Below the pieces are notes generated by a model, which saw only the letters and a list, made by a program, of their open reading frames with translations, was not told where the DNA came from and made no database searches. Of a DNA stretch of 64,000 bases, positions 35,130 to 43,110 are shown piece by piece. The translations under genes and the position numbers were made by a program. How positions within the stretch are numbered: the stretch's first letter is position 1; the number at the start of each line of letters is the position of its first letter. Source of the DNA: Streptomyces sclerotialus (GTDB lineage Bacteria; Actinomycetota; Actinomycetes; Streptomycetales; Streptomycetaceae). The DNA is taken from contig JODX01000002.1 of assembly GCA_000719105.1 (NCBI GenBank), forward strand, positions 248,001 to 312,000, read 5' to 3'.

Positions 35130-35425
35130 GCCGGCTGAGCCGGCTGAGTCGCTGAGTCGTCCGAAGGAAAAGGGGGGACCGCGGTGGCGCGGGGGAGCGC
35201 CGTCGCGACACCCGGGGGACAACGGGGGAGCAACGCCCGAGGGAACAGGGGATCACGGGGATCACGGGGATCTCGGGGGAGAACCACGGGGGGATCTCAG
35301 GGGGGCAACGGGGGCCCACCTTGGGGGGAGATCGCGGGGGACGCACGAAGAAACACGGGGAAACAGGGGGAGCACGGGGAAATACGGGGGACGCGAAAGA
35401 GCGGGGCTGGAGGGCCGGGGGGCCG
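35127..35425 (+). repeat. Reiterated stops and G-tract array downstream of sigQ
   Basis: This otherwise gene-free stretch begins with TGA repeated in CCGGCTGAG-type units (35127-35156). From 35165 on, runs of three to six G recur every 8-15 bases on the plus strand, for example GGGGATCAC twice in tandem near 35249. A sigQ transcript would carry these runs in its 3' region. No coding signal is visible on either strand. The remaining bases to 35479 are pyrimidine-rich and unremarkable. Confidence 0.7.
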
Positions 35426-35479
35426 ACCAGTCCCGCTTCTCCTTCTCCCCTTCCCCTCCTGCCCGCTCGCTCCGTCCGC

Positions 35480-36118
35480 CTACGCGGCGGCGCCCGCGCG
35501 TGCGGCGCGCCCCGCGGCGGCCGCGGCCAGACGGCCCAGCGCCTCGTCCTTGTCACACGCGTGTGCGCCCAGCGCCGTCTGCCGGGCCACGATCGAGCGT
35601 TCCAGGCGCATCAGGCGCCAGCCGCGGCGCAGCAGGAAGGGCACGGACTTGCGGCCCTCCCGCAGATCGCGCAGGAAACGGCGGCGGAAGGTGGTGACCG
35701 GGCCGCGGGCCAGGCAGAGGGCATCGGCGAGCACGCCGGCCTCCTGGCAGCGGGCGACTATCTCGGCGGCGAAGACGCCCTCCGCGATGAACGCCGGGCC
35801 CTGTCCGATGTGCAGCGTCTCCTCGCCGGTGCGGGCGCTCAGGGAGAGGTCGTACGAAGGGACGGTGGTACGGCCCGTGCGGCACAGCTCCTCGATCGCC
35901 GCGACCGCCGTGTCCGCGTCCCAGGACAGCGGGTTGTCCCAGTCGATGTCGGAACTCCCCGGCACCAGGGGCAGTGTCGGGTCGTCGCCCTCCTTGTAGA
36001 AGTCGTCCAGGCGCAGCACGGGCAGGCCGGACAGGGCGGCGAGGAGGGACTTGCCGGACCCGGAGGGGCCGGACAGCAGGACGACCCGGGTCGGCGGTGT
36101 CGGGGATGGTGAACTCAC
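35480..36118 (-). CDS. Uridine kinase-like P-loop kinase
   Basis: This 212-residue P-loop enzyme resembles uridine kinases, which phosphorylate uridine or cytidine. Walker A is GPSGSGKS (residues 18-25), then VLRLDDFYKEGDDPTLP gives the DDFY substrate motif, DWDNPLSWD follows, and a lid-like RRRFLRDLREGRKS occurs later. The region IAEGVFAAEI matches the family core. I chose GTG 36118; ATG 36193 would add 25 residues without a clear ribosome-binding site. It fits the nucleoside theme as the salvage alternative to breakdown, but it has no copy of the operator found at the catabolic genes. Confidence 0.8.
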   Translation of the reverse strand: MSSPSPTPPTRVVLLSGPSGSGKSLLAALSGLPVLRLDDFYKEGDDPTLPLVPGSSDIDWDNPLSWDADTAVAAIEELCRTGRTTVPSYDLSLSARTGEETLHIGQGPAFIAEGVFAAEIVARCQEAGVLADALCLARGPVTTFRRRFLRDLREGRKSVPFLLRRGWRLMRLERSIVARQTALGAHACDKDEALGRLAAAAAGRAARAGAAA

Positions 36119-36245
36119 GAGAGTCCAGTGTGCGGCATCACGCGGTACCGGCCGAGCCAGCGGGTCGGCGTTGGAGCGCACATCACACTTCAACTACTCT
36201 TCGTATCCGTACGATCACGGCGCGCAGCAGAAGGTGGCAGCAGCG

Positions 36246-36656
36246 ATGGCACGACACTCGGCTTCCCGGACCCCCACCGCCCGGCGCGCGGCGCTGGCCG
36301 TCGCCACCGTGGGCGCCGCCCTCGGGGCCGGCACGGGCACGGCGGCGGCGTCCCCCGTACCCGCCTCGCCGATGGCGCAGGTCCGGAACATCGACATGGG
36401 CAGGATCGACCCGCAGGCCGGGCTCCGCGCACTCGGCGAAGGCGTCCGGTACGTCATGGGGGCGGTGGGCCGCGTCAGGACCAACCCGATCGCCGGTACG
36501 CCGGTCGACGTGTTCAACAACGGTGTCGGCACCCAGATCGCCGACTTCCAGCCCCTCGACTCGAGGTCCGTCACGGGGCCGGTGACCCAGGCCCCCACGA
36601 TCGCCGCCATGCCGCTGCTGGGGCAGTTGCCGGGGATGAACCAGGGGCAGGGGTGA
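36246..36656 (+). CDS. Small secreted protein of unknown function
   Basis: I do not recognise the family. The 136-residue protein has a twin-basic, Ala-rich signal peptide (TARRAALAVATVGAALGAGT) probably cut after ASP-like residues near 40. The mature part is about 95 residues without cysteine and includes AGLRALGEGVRYVMGAVGRVRTN and DVFNNGVGTQIADFQPL, which may form a helix then beta strands. AAGGTGG lies about 12 bases before ATG 36246. It is transcribed away from the uridine-kinase-like gene. After the stop there is a GGGCAC hexamer repeat. Confidence 0.65.
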   Translation: MARHSASRTPTARRAALAVATVGAALGAGTGTAAASPVPASPMAQVRNIDMGRIDPQAGLRALGEGVRYVMGAVGRVRTNPIAGTPVDVFNNGVGTQIADFQPLDSRSVTGPVTQAPTIAAMPLLGQLPGMNQGQG

Positions 36657-36663
36657 CTCCCTG

Positions 36664-36692
36664 AGGGCACGGGCACGGGCACGGGCACGGGC
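36664..36692. repeat. GGGCAC hexamer tandem repeat
   Basis: Four full copies and a partial copy of the hexamer lie about 9 nt after the secreted protein stop codon, in non-coding DNA. Confidence 0.7.
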
Positions 36693-36727
36693 ATGGACGC
36701 GGGTGCGGGCACGGCCGAGCGGGAGAG

Positions 36728-36756
36728 CCGCGCCTTCCCGGACGTGGGAGGCGCGG
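36728..36756. terminator. Hairpin between convergent genes
   Basis: An 11-bp stem with one bulged T lies between the small secreted protein gene and the convergent ALDH-like gene. It is the best terminator candidate for either. Confidence 0.5.
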
Positions 36757-36775
36757 CCCTGCGTCCGGCAGGGGC

Positions 36776-37663
36776 CTAGTACGACGAGCCGGACGCGCCC
36801 AGGGAGCCCGTCGGGTGCCAGACCGTCTTCGTCTCCAGGAAGGCGGTCATGCGGTCGATGCCCGGTGTCGCCGTCCAGTCGTCCACAGGCTGTGGACGGA
36901 GCACGCGCTTCAGGTTGTCCGCCGCCGCGATCTCCAGCTCCTTCGCCAGGACGTCGTCCGCGCCGGCGAGGTCGATCGCGTTGACGTCCTGGTGGGCGGC
37001 GAGCGGGGCCGCGATCTCCGCCGGCCGGCCGGAGAGGACGTTGACCACGCCGCCGGGGAGGTCGGAGGTGGCCAGTACCTCACCGAGGGAGAGCGCCGGG
37101 AGCGGGGACCGCTCGGCGGCGACGAACACCGCCGTGTTGCCGGTCGCGATCACCGGGGCGATCACCGAGACCAGGCCGAGGAACGACGACTCCTGTGGCG
37201 CGACGACGGCGACGACACCGGTCGGCTCGGGGGAGGAGAGGTTGAAGAACGGACCCGCGACCGGGTTCCCGCCGCCCACCACCTGGGCGATCTTGTCGGT
37301 CCAGCCCGCGTACCAGACCCAGCGGTCGATCGCCGCGTCCACCTGGGCCGCAGCCTGCGCCTCGGACAGGCCCTCGGCGTCGGCGACCTCGCGCACGAAC
37401 TGCTCGCGCCGGCCCTCCAGCATCTCGGCGATGCGGTAGAGGATCTGGCCGCGGTTGTACGCCGTCGCGCCGGACCAGGCGCCGAACGCCTTGCGCGCGG
37501 CCACGACCGCGTCGCGGGCGTCCTTGCGGGAGGAGAGGGGGGCGTTCGCCAGCCAGTCGCCGTTCGCGTCAGTCACCTCGTACACCCGGCCGCTCTCGGA
37601 ACGCGGGAACTTCCCGCCGACGTACAGCTTGTAGGTCTTGAACACACTGAGACGGTCAGACAT
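36776..37663 (-). CDS. ALDH-family pseudoenzyme
   Basis: This 295-residue protein is clearly homologous to the N-terminal NAD-binding half of aldehyde dehydrogenases (KLYVGGKFPRSESG, GAWSGATAYNRGQILYRIAEML, ATGNTAVFVAAERSPLPAL). It ends before the catalytic domain, with neither the Glu of LELGGK nor the active-site Cys. The final part (RMTAFLETKTVWHP) is family-atypical. Its ATG overlaps the stop of the true ALDH by eight bases, so the two are made together. It could be a partner subunit or regulator. I take it as a real, conserved gene rather than a remnant because of its intact frame and coupling. Confidence 0.75.
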   Translation of the reverse strand: MSDRLSVFKTYKLYVGGKFPRSESGRVYEVTDANGDWLANAPLSSRKDARDAVVAARKAFGAWSGATAYNRGQILYRIAEMLEGRREQFVREVADAEGLSEAQAAAQVDAAIDRWVWYAGWTDKIAQVVGGGNPVAGPFFNLSSPEPTGVVAVVAPQESSFLGLVSVIAPVIATGNTAVFVAAERSPLPALSLGEVLATSDLPGGVVNVLSGRPAEIAAPLAAHQDVNAIDLAGADDVLAKELEIAAADNLKRVLRPQPVDDWTATPGIDRMTAFLETKTVWHPTGSLGASGSSY

Positions 37664-39086
37664 CGAGGTACGCCTCCAGGCCGTGGCGGCCGCCCTCGCG
37701 ACCGAAGCCCGACTCCTTGTAGCCGCCGAACGGCGAGGTCGGGTCGAACTTGTTGAACGTGTTGGACCAGATCACGCCCGCGCGCAGCTTGTTCGCGACC
37801 GCCAGGATGCGCGAGCCCTTCTCCGTCCAGATGCCTGCGGAGAGTCCGTACGGGGTGTTGTTCGCCTTGGCGACGGCCTCGTCCGGGGTGCGGAAGGTGA
37901 GGACGGACAGCACCGGGCCGAAGATCTCGTCGCGGGCGATGGTGTGCGCCTGGGTGACGTTCGTGAAGAGCGTCGGGGCGAACCAGTAGCCGGCCGAGGG
38001 CAGTTCGCAGGCGGGCGACCAGCGCTCGGCGCCCTCCGCCTCGCCCTGCTCGGCGAGCGCGGTGATCCGGGCCAGCTGCTCGGCGGAGTTGATCGCGCCG
38101 ATGTCCGTGTTCTTGTCGAGCGGGTCGCCCAGCCGCAGGGTGGCGAGCCGGCGCTTGAGGGAGTCGAGGAGCTCGTCGTGGATCGACTCCTGCACCAGCA
38201 GGCGGGAGCCCGCGCAGCAGACCTGGCCCTGGTTGAAGAAGATGCCGCTGACGATGCCCTCGACGGCCTGGTCGATCGGGGCGTCGTCGAAGACGATGTT
38301 GGCGCCCTTGCCGCCCAGCTCCAGGGTGAGCTTCTTCCGCGTTCCCGCGACCGTACGGGCGATCTCCTTGCCGACGGCCGTCGAGCCGGTGAACGCCACC
38401 TTGTTCACGTCCGGGTGCGCGACGAGCGCGGCACCCGCGTCGCCGTACCCCGGGACGATGTTGACGACGCCCTTGGGCAGGCCCGCCTGGCGGCAGATGT
38501 CCGCGAAGAAGAGCGCGGAGAGCGGGGTCGTCTCGGCGGGCTTCAGCACGACCGTGTTGCCGGTCGCGAGCGCCGGGGCGATCTTCCACGCCAGCATGAG
38601 GAGGGGGAAGTTCCAGGGGATGACCTGGCCCGCGACGCCCAGGGGCCGCGGCGCCGGCCCGAACCCGGCGTGCTCCAGCTTGTCGGCCCAGCCCGCGTAG
38701 TAGAAGAAGTGCGCCGCCACCAGGGGCAGGTCGGCGTCCCTCGTCTCCTTGATCGGCTTGCCGTTGTCCAGCGTCTCCAGCACCGCCAGCTCACGGCTGC
38801 GCTCCTGGATGATGCGGGCGATGCGGAAGAGGTACTTGGCGCGCTCGGAACCGGGCAGCGCCGACCACGTCCCGAACGCCTTGCGGGCGGCCCGTACCGC
38901 GCGGTCGACGTCCGCCTCACCCGCCTGCGCGACCTCGGAGAGGACCTCCTCGGTGGACGGGCTGACCGTCTTGAAGACCTTGCCGTCGGCCGCCTCGGCG
39001 AACTCACCGTCGATGAACAGGCCGTAGGAGGGGGCGATGTCGACGACCGAGCGGGACTCGGGCGCCGGTGCGTACTCGAAAGTCAT
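37656..39086 (-). CDS. Aldehyde dehydrogenase
   Basis: This 476-residue NAD(P)-dependent dehydrogenase has all expected residues: PWNFPLLMLAWKIAPALATGN for coenzyme binding, FTGSTAVGKEI, the general base in LELGGKGANIVFDD, and the nucleophile in FFNQGQVCCAGSRLLV. The C-terminal oligomerisation end is intact. ATG 39086 is 5 nt after the deoC stop, so it is in the deoC operon. DeoC releases acetaldehyde, and a co-transcribed ALDH would oxidise it to acetate; this link is inference from context. Confidence 0.9.
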   Translation of the reverse strand: MTFEYAPAPESRSVVDIAPSYGLFIDGEFAEAADGKVFKTVSPSTEEVLSEVAQAGEADVDRAVRAARKAFGTWSALPGSERAKYLFRIARIIQERSRELAVLETLDNGKPIKETRDADLPLVAAHFFYYAGWADKLEHAGFGPAPRPLGVAGQVIPWNFPLLMLAWKIAPALATGNTVVLKPAETTPLSALFFADICRQAGLPKGVVNIVPGYGDAGAALVAHPDVNKVAFTGSTAVGKEIARTVAGTRKKLTLELGGKGANIVFDDAPIDQAVEGIVSGIFFNQGQVCCAGSRLLVQESIHDELLDSLKRRLATLRLGDPLDKNTDIGAINSAEQLARITALAEQGEAEGAERWSPACELPSAGYWFAPTLFTNVTQAHTIARDEIFGPVLSVLTFRTPDEAVAKANNTPYGLSAGIWTEKGSRILAVANKLRAGVIWSNTFNKFDPTSPFGGYKESGFGREGGRHGLEAYLDV

Positions 39087-39091
39087 GGTGA

Positions 39092-40054
39092 TCAGTCCAC
39101 CGTCACGTAGTCGGGACCGGAGTAACGGCCGGTGGCCAGCTTCTGGCGCTGCATCAGCAGGTCGTTCAGGAGTGAGGAGGCGCCGAAGCGGAACCAGTGG
39201 CCGTCCAGCCAGTCCGGGCCGGCCGTCTCGTTGACCAGGACGAGGAACTTGACCGCGTCCTTGCTGGTGCGGATGCCGCCAGCCGGCTTCACGCCGACCT
39301 GGACGCCGGTCTGCGCCCGGAAGTCGCGCACGGCCTCCAGCATGAGGAGGGTGTTCGCGGGGGTGGCGTTGACGGCGACCTTGCCGGTGGAGGTCTTGAT
39401 GAAGTCGGCGCCCGCCAGCATGCCGAGCCAGGAGGCGCGGCGGATGTTGTCGTACGTCGACAGCTCGCCCGTCTCGAAGATGACCTTCAGCCGGGCGTCC
39501 GTCCCGCAGGCCTCCTTCACGGCGGTGATCTCGTCGTACACCTTGAGATAGCGGCCCGCGAGGAACGCCCCGCGGTCGATGACCATGTCGATCTCGTCCG
39601 CGCCGGCCGCCACGGCCTCGCGGACGTCCGCCAGCTTCACGGAGAGGGAGGCCCGGCCCGCCGGGAAGGCGGTCGCGACCGAGGCGACCTTGACGTCCGA
39701 GCCGGCGACGGCCTCCTTGGCGACCGCCACCATGTCGGGGTAGACGCAGACCGCGGCCGTGGCCGGGGTGGTGCGGTCGGTCGGGTCGGGGCGTACCGCC
39801 TTCGCGCCGAGCGCCCGGACCTTGCCCGGGGTGTCCGCGCCTTCCAGCGTCGTCAGATCGACCATCGAGATGGCGAGGTCGATCGCGTACGCCTTCGCGG
39901 TGGTCTTGATGGAACGGGTGCCGAGGGAGGCGGCGCGTGCCTCCAGGCCGACCGCGTCGACGCCGGGCAGCCCGTGCAGGAAGCGGCGCAGCGTGCTGTC
40001 GGACGCCGTGACGTCGGCGAGCGCATGGGCTGCGGAGGATGCAGAGGTGGGCAT
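39092..40054 (-). CDS. deoC: Deoxyribose-phosphate aldolase
   Basis: The 320-residue aldolase splits deoxyribose 5-phosphate into glyceraldehyde 3-phosphate and acetaldehyde. The Schiff-base lysine is in DFIKTSTGKV, with the proton-relay Lys in GVKPAGGIRT, and an earlier VCVYP segment is typical. It is longer than E. coli DeoC by about 60 residues, mostly an N-terminal extension, as in other actinobacterial forms. ATG 40054 or GTG 40060 are both possible. A perfect operator lies 19 nt upstream. It leads an operon with ALDH and the ALDH-like protein, and receives deoxyribose phosphates made by deoA and PNP. Confidence 0.95.
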   Translation of the reverse strand: MPTSASSAAHALADVTASDSTLRRFLHGLPGVDAVGLEARAASLGTRSIKTTAKAYAIDLAISMVDLTTLEGADTPGKVRALGAKAVRPDPTDRTTPATAAVCVYPDMVAVAKEAVAGSDVKVASVATAFPAGRASLSVKLADVREAVAAGADEIDMVIDRGAFLAGRYLKVYDEITAVKEACGTDARLKVIFETGELSTYDNIRRASWLGMLAGADFIKTSTGKVAVNATPANTLLMLEAVRDFRAQTGVQVGVKPAGGIRTSKDAVKFLVLVNETAGPDWLDGHWFRFGASSLLNDLLMQRQKLATGRYSGPDYVTVD

Positions 40055-40073
40055 GGTCACCAGCCGAGCATAT

Positions 40074-40085
40074 CTACGCGCGTAG
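40074..40085. promoter_or_regulatory. Nucleoside-regulon operator, site 5
   Basis: A perfect CTACGCGCGTAG palindrome lies 19 nt upstream of the deoC start and 81 nt upstream of the divergent PH-domain gene; the first distance matches the arrangement at add and PNP. Confidence 0.8.
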
Positions 40086-40166
40086 CGGCTGTACAGGCCC
40101 AGGGGGAAGGTGGGGGCGGAACCCGAGAGTCGGGTTGTCGGGCAGTTGTCGGGCAGAATCGGGACC

Positions 40167-40880
40167 ATGAGCAGCCCCGACCACCAGTCGAACGCGCCGG
40201 ATCCCGATCCCGGGAAACCCGCGGGGTCCGAGAGGTCCGCGGAGTCCGGAAGGCCCGCGGAGCCCTCCGCGCCTGTCCACAAGGACCGGACGTACCGCTC
40301 GGGCGGCGGGATCGCGGGAGGTGTCCTGCTGCTCGTCCTCGCCGGGTGGCTCGGGATCGACGCGATCGTCAGGGGCGCAGGGCGTACCCCCTGGCTGGCC
40401 CTCGCCATGCTGCTGCTCGTCGTACCGCTGGTGATCGCCTTCTCGCTGCGGCCGGCCGTCTTCGCCAACGACGACCGGCTGCGCGTGCGCAATCCGTTCC
40501 GCGTGATCGAACTGCCCTGGGGCGCGGTCGCCGGGCTGCGCTCCGGCTACTCGAACGAAGTGCTCGACGCCTCCGGCGCCAGGTACCAGCTCTGGGCCGT
40601 CCCCGTCTCGCTGCGTGCGCGCAAGCGGGCCCAGCGGCAGCAGGCCCGGGCGAAGGAGGAGCCGACCATCGGGACGCACCTCCGGGGGCAGACGCCGGTC
40701 GCGGGCGGGCCGGTACGCGCTCCGTCCGACCAGATCATGGAGGACCTGCGCGAGCTGTCCGAGGCCCGGGCCGGTGCGCCGGATGCGCAGGGGGAACCGA
40801 GCGCCCGGTGGTCCTGGGAGGTCATGGGGCCGTCGCTCGCGGGGGCCGTGCTGCTGGTCATCCTGCTGGTCGTGGGCTGA
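40167..40880 (+). CDS. PH-domain-like membrane protein
   Basis: This 237-residue protein has a Pro/Ser-rich cytoplasmic start, membrane segments near residues 52-70 and 77-96, a bacterial PH-like domain (ANDDRLRVRNPFRVIELPW to about residue 150), a charged linker and a third segment at the very C-terminus (AGAVLLVILLVVG). The family has no established role. ATG 40167 follows CGGGA at close range. It is divergent from deoC and might share its regulatory region. Five copies of a 17-bp repeat containing TGA follow immediately. Confidence 0.75.
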   Translation: MSSPDHQSNAPDPDPGKPAGSERSAESGRPAEPSAPVHKDRTYRSGGGIAGGVLLLVLAGWLGIDAIVRGAGRTPWLALAMLLLVVPLVIAFSLRPAVFANDDRLRVRNPFRVIELPWGAVAGLRSGYSNEVLDASGARYQLWAVPVSLRARKRAQRQQARAKEEPTIGTHLRGQTPVAGGPVRAPSDQIMEDLRELSEARAGAPDAQGEPSARWSWEVMGPSLAGAVLLVILLVVG

Positions 40881-40965
40881 GCCGCGCTGAGTGTTGAGCC
40901 GCGCTGAGTGTTGAGCCGCGCTGAGTGTTGAGCTGCGCCGGCCGCTGAGCTGCGTCGGCCGCTGA
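40881..40965 (+). repeat. 17-bp tandem repeat x5 following a stop codon
   Basis: Three identical units GCCGCGCTGAGTGTTGA (40881-40931) are followed by two diverged units (GCTGCGCCGGCCGCTGA and GCTGCGTCGGCCGCTGA, 40932-40965). Each ends with TGA, and the array begins right after the gene's own TGA. The period gives stops in every frame. Confidence 0.9.
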
Positions 40966-40982
40966 GCTGCCGAACCGCTGGA

Positions 40983-41015
40983 GAAGCCCCGGTCCGTGGG
41001 ACGGACCGGGGCTTC
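40983..41015. terminator. Hairpin terminator
   Basis: A perfect 15-bp stem (40983-40997 and 41001-41015) with a GGG loop lies between the PH-domain gene and the convergent phosphosugar mutase. Confidence 0.88.
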
Positions 41016-41044
41016 GTGTCACGGGTGGGTGCGGCCTGCGGCCG

Positions 41045-42694
41045 TCAGATGCCCGCCGCCTCCGCGAGGTCACCCTTGATCGCGGTCAGGAGGTCGGCCG
41101 CCTTGGCGCGCGCCGCCGGGAGTTCGTCGTGCGCGGCGACCGGGATCACCACCTCCAGGTAGCACTTCAGCTTGGGTTCCGTGCCGCTCGGGCGGACGAT
41201 GACCCGGGCGCCGTCCAGGGTGTAGCGCAGGCCGTCCGTGGGCGGCAGCCTGTCCGTGCCCTTGGTGAGGTCCTCCGACTCGGTGACCGGCAGGCCGGCC
41301 AGCCGGGCCGGCGGGTGCTCGCGCAGCCGGCGCATGGCGTCCGCGATCACCGAGAGGTCCTCGACCCGGACCGAGAGCTGGTCCGTGGCGTGCAGGCCGT
41401 GCTCGACCGCGAGGTCGTCGAGGAGGTCGAGGAGTGTGCGGCCCTCGTCCTTGAGCACGGAGGCGAGTTCCGTGATCAGGAGCGCGGCGGTGACGCCGTC
41501 CTTGTCGCGGACGCCCTCCGGGTCGACGCAGTAGCCGAGGGCCTCCTCGTAGCCGTACCGCAGGCCCTCGACGCGGGCGATCCACTTGAAGCCGGTGAGG
41601 GTCTCCTCGTACGGCAGGCCCGCCTTCTCGGCGATCCGGCCGAGGAGGGAGGAGGAGACGATCGACTCGGCGAAGGTGCCGTGCGCTCCGCGGTTCACCA
41701 GGTGGGCGGCGAGCAGCGCGCCGACCTCGTCGCCGCGGAGCATGCGCCAGTCGGCGCCCTCGGCGTCGCCGTCGCGTACGGCGACGGCGCAGCGGTCGGC
41801 GTCCGGGTCGTTGGCGACGATCAGGTCGGGGGCCGGGGCCGTGGCGCGGGCCGTCGCGAAGGCGAGGTCCATCGCGCCCGGCTCCTCCGGGTTGGGGAAG
41901 GCGACGGTCGGGAAGTCCGGGTCCGGGTCGGCCTGTTCGGCGACGAGGACGGGCTCCGGGAAGCCGGCCCGGGCGAAGGCGGCGAGGACGACGTCCTTGC
42001 CGACGCCGTGCATCGCCGTGTAGACGGTGCGGGCCGTGCGCGGGGAGCCGGGGGCGAGGACGGCGTCCGTACGGGCCAGATAGGCGTCCAGGACGTCGTC
42101 GCCGAGGATCTCCCAGCCGGAGTCCGGGCGCGGTACGTCGTCCAGGGCGGGTACGGCGTCGATCCGGGCGGCGATCTCCGTGTCCGCCGGGGGGACGATC
42201 TGGGAGCCGTCGCCGAGGTACACCTTGTAGCCGTTGTCGCGGGGCGGGTTGTGGCTCGCGGTGACCTCGACGCCCGCGACCGCGCCGAGGTGGCGGATGG
42301 CGAAGGCGAGGACGGGGGTGGGGAGGGGGCGGGGGAGCACGGCGGCGCGCAGGCCCGCGCCGGTCATCACGGCGGCGGTGTCGCGGGCGAAGTCGGCGGA
42401 CTTGTGGCGGGCGTCGTAGCCGATGACGACGAGGCCGTCGGTGTGGCCCTGGTCCTTCAGGTACGCGGCGAGGCCCGCGGCGGCGCGGATGACGACCGCG
42501 CGGTTCATGCGCGTCGGGCCGGCGCCGAGGGGGCCGCGCAGGCCGGCGGTGCCGAACTGGAGGGTGCCGCTGAAGCGCGCCGTGAGCTCCGCCGTGTCCT
42601 CGGCGTCGATGAGTTCGGCGAGTTCCTCGCGGGTTTCCGGGTCCGGGTCCTCGGCCAGCCACGCCTTGGCCCGCGCGATGAGTTCGTCCTGCAC
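41045..42694 (-). CDS. Phospho-sugar mutase (PmmB/phosphopentomutase-like)
   Basis: This 549-residue alpha-D-phosphohexomutase has the phosphoserine loop TASHNPPRDNGYKVY, the metal loop NDPDADRCAVAV, the sugar-binding GFKWIARVEG and the C-terminal phosphate-binding VRPSGTEPKLKCY. In mycobacteria the homologue (PmmB) also sits beside the PNP gene, so it may convert ribose or deoxyribose 1-phosphate to the 5-phosphate, acting as the phosphopentomutase needed between PNP/deoA and deoC. That activity is inferred from context; hexose phosphates remain possible. GTG 42694 follows AAGGAAGG. Confidence 0.88.
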   Translation of the reverse strand: MQDELIARAKAWLAEDPDPETREELAELIDAEDTAELTARFSGTLQFGTAGLRGPLGAGPTRMNRAVVIRAAAGLAAYLKDQGHTDGLVVIGYDARHKSADFARDTAAVMTGAGLRAAVLPRPLPTPVLAFAIRHLGAVAGVEVTASHNPPRDNGYKVYLGDGSQIVPPADTEIAARIDAVPALDDVPRPDSGWEILGDDVLDAYLARTDAVLAPGSPRTARTVYTAMHGVGKDVVLAAFARAGFPEPVLVAEQADPDPDFPTVAFPNPEEPGAMDLAFATARATAPAPDLIVANDPDADRCAVAVRDGDAEGADWRMLRGDEVGALLAAHLVNRGAHGTFAESIVSSSLLGRIAEKAGLPYEETLTGFKWIARVEGLRYGYEEALGYCVDPEGVRDKDGVTAALLITELASVLKDEGRTLLDLLDDLAVEHGLHATDQLSVRVEDLSVIADAMRRLREHPPARLAGLPVTESEDLTKGTDRLPPTDGLRYTLDGARVIVRPSGTEPKLKCYLEVVIPVAAHDELPAARAKAADLLTAIKGDLAEAAGI

Positions 42695-43110
42695 GTCGGG
42701 TCCAGCCTTCCTTGTTCGTACGGGGGCGCTCCGCTGAGCTCGCCGGAGTGCTCGCTGGGGGTGTGCGCCCTTGATGGGTTCCCGTCGTCCGGGTTCGGGC
42801 ACCTGGCGTTGGTGTGGGCGGGGGTGGGGGGTCGTGGTTTCCCGCCGTCGTGGCTCGGGCGCCTACGGGTTGTCTGTGGGGCGGGGACGCGCCGGGGGGT
42901 GTCCGTGCTCGGTCCGGCGGGTTCCGTGCGCCTTGGGAGGGGGGCCGGCGATGACCGCCGGCCGCTGCGCGCGGACACCCCCCGGCACGCCCCCTTCCCG
43001 CCGTACGCGGCTGCCGGGTACGTGGCGGCCGGTGTACCCCCGTGGGTGTACGGGTGGGGCCGGTGTCCCCCATGGGCGTCCGCCTGGGGCCGGCGTCACC
43101 CCTCGGCCGG
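42695..43110. other. Gene-free region with degenerate G/T-rich repeats
   Basis: This 416-bp gap between two minus-strand genes holds no convincing ORF. It contains loose direct repeats, for example CCCGTCGTCCGGGTTCGGGC against CCCGCCGTCGTGGCTCGGGC (near 42781 and 42841), and variants of a GGTGTCCCCCATGGGCGTC-like motif three times between 43030 and 43105. No operator copy is present, so the mutase may depend on PNP readthrough or its own promoter. Confidence 0.5.

Noticed and set aside
36776..37663. Reading the short ALDH-like gene as a frameshifted pseudogene
   Set aside because: No frame continuing into a catalytic domain is seen in the downstream bases, the ORF is intact, and its start overlaps the stop of the active ALDH, which supports a translated gene.
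40881..40965. CRISPR-like array
   Set aside because: The units are directly abutting 17-mers without spacers, and no cas gene is present.
41070..43073. Minus-strand 667-codon frame and plus-strand 742-codon frame around the phosphosugar mutase
   Set aside because: Both are frame shadows rich in Pro, Arg and Gly; the mutase frame contains all family motifs.
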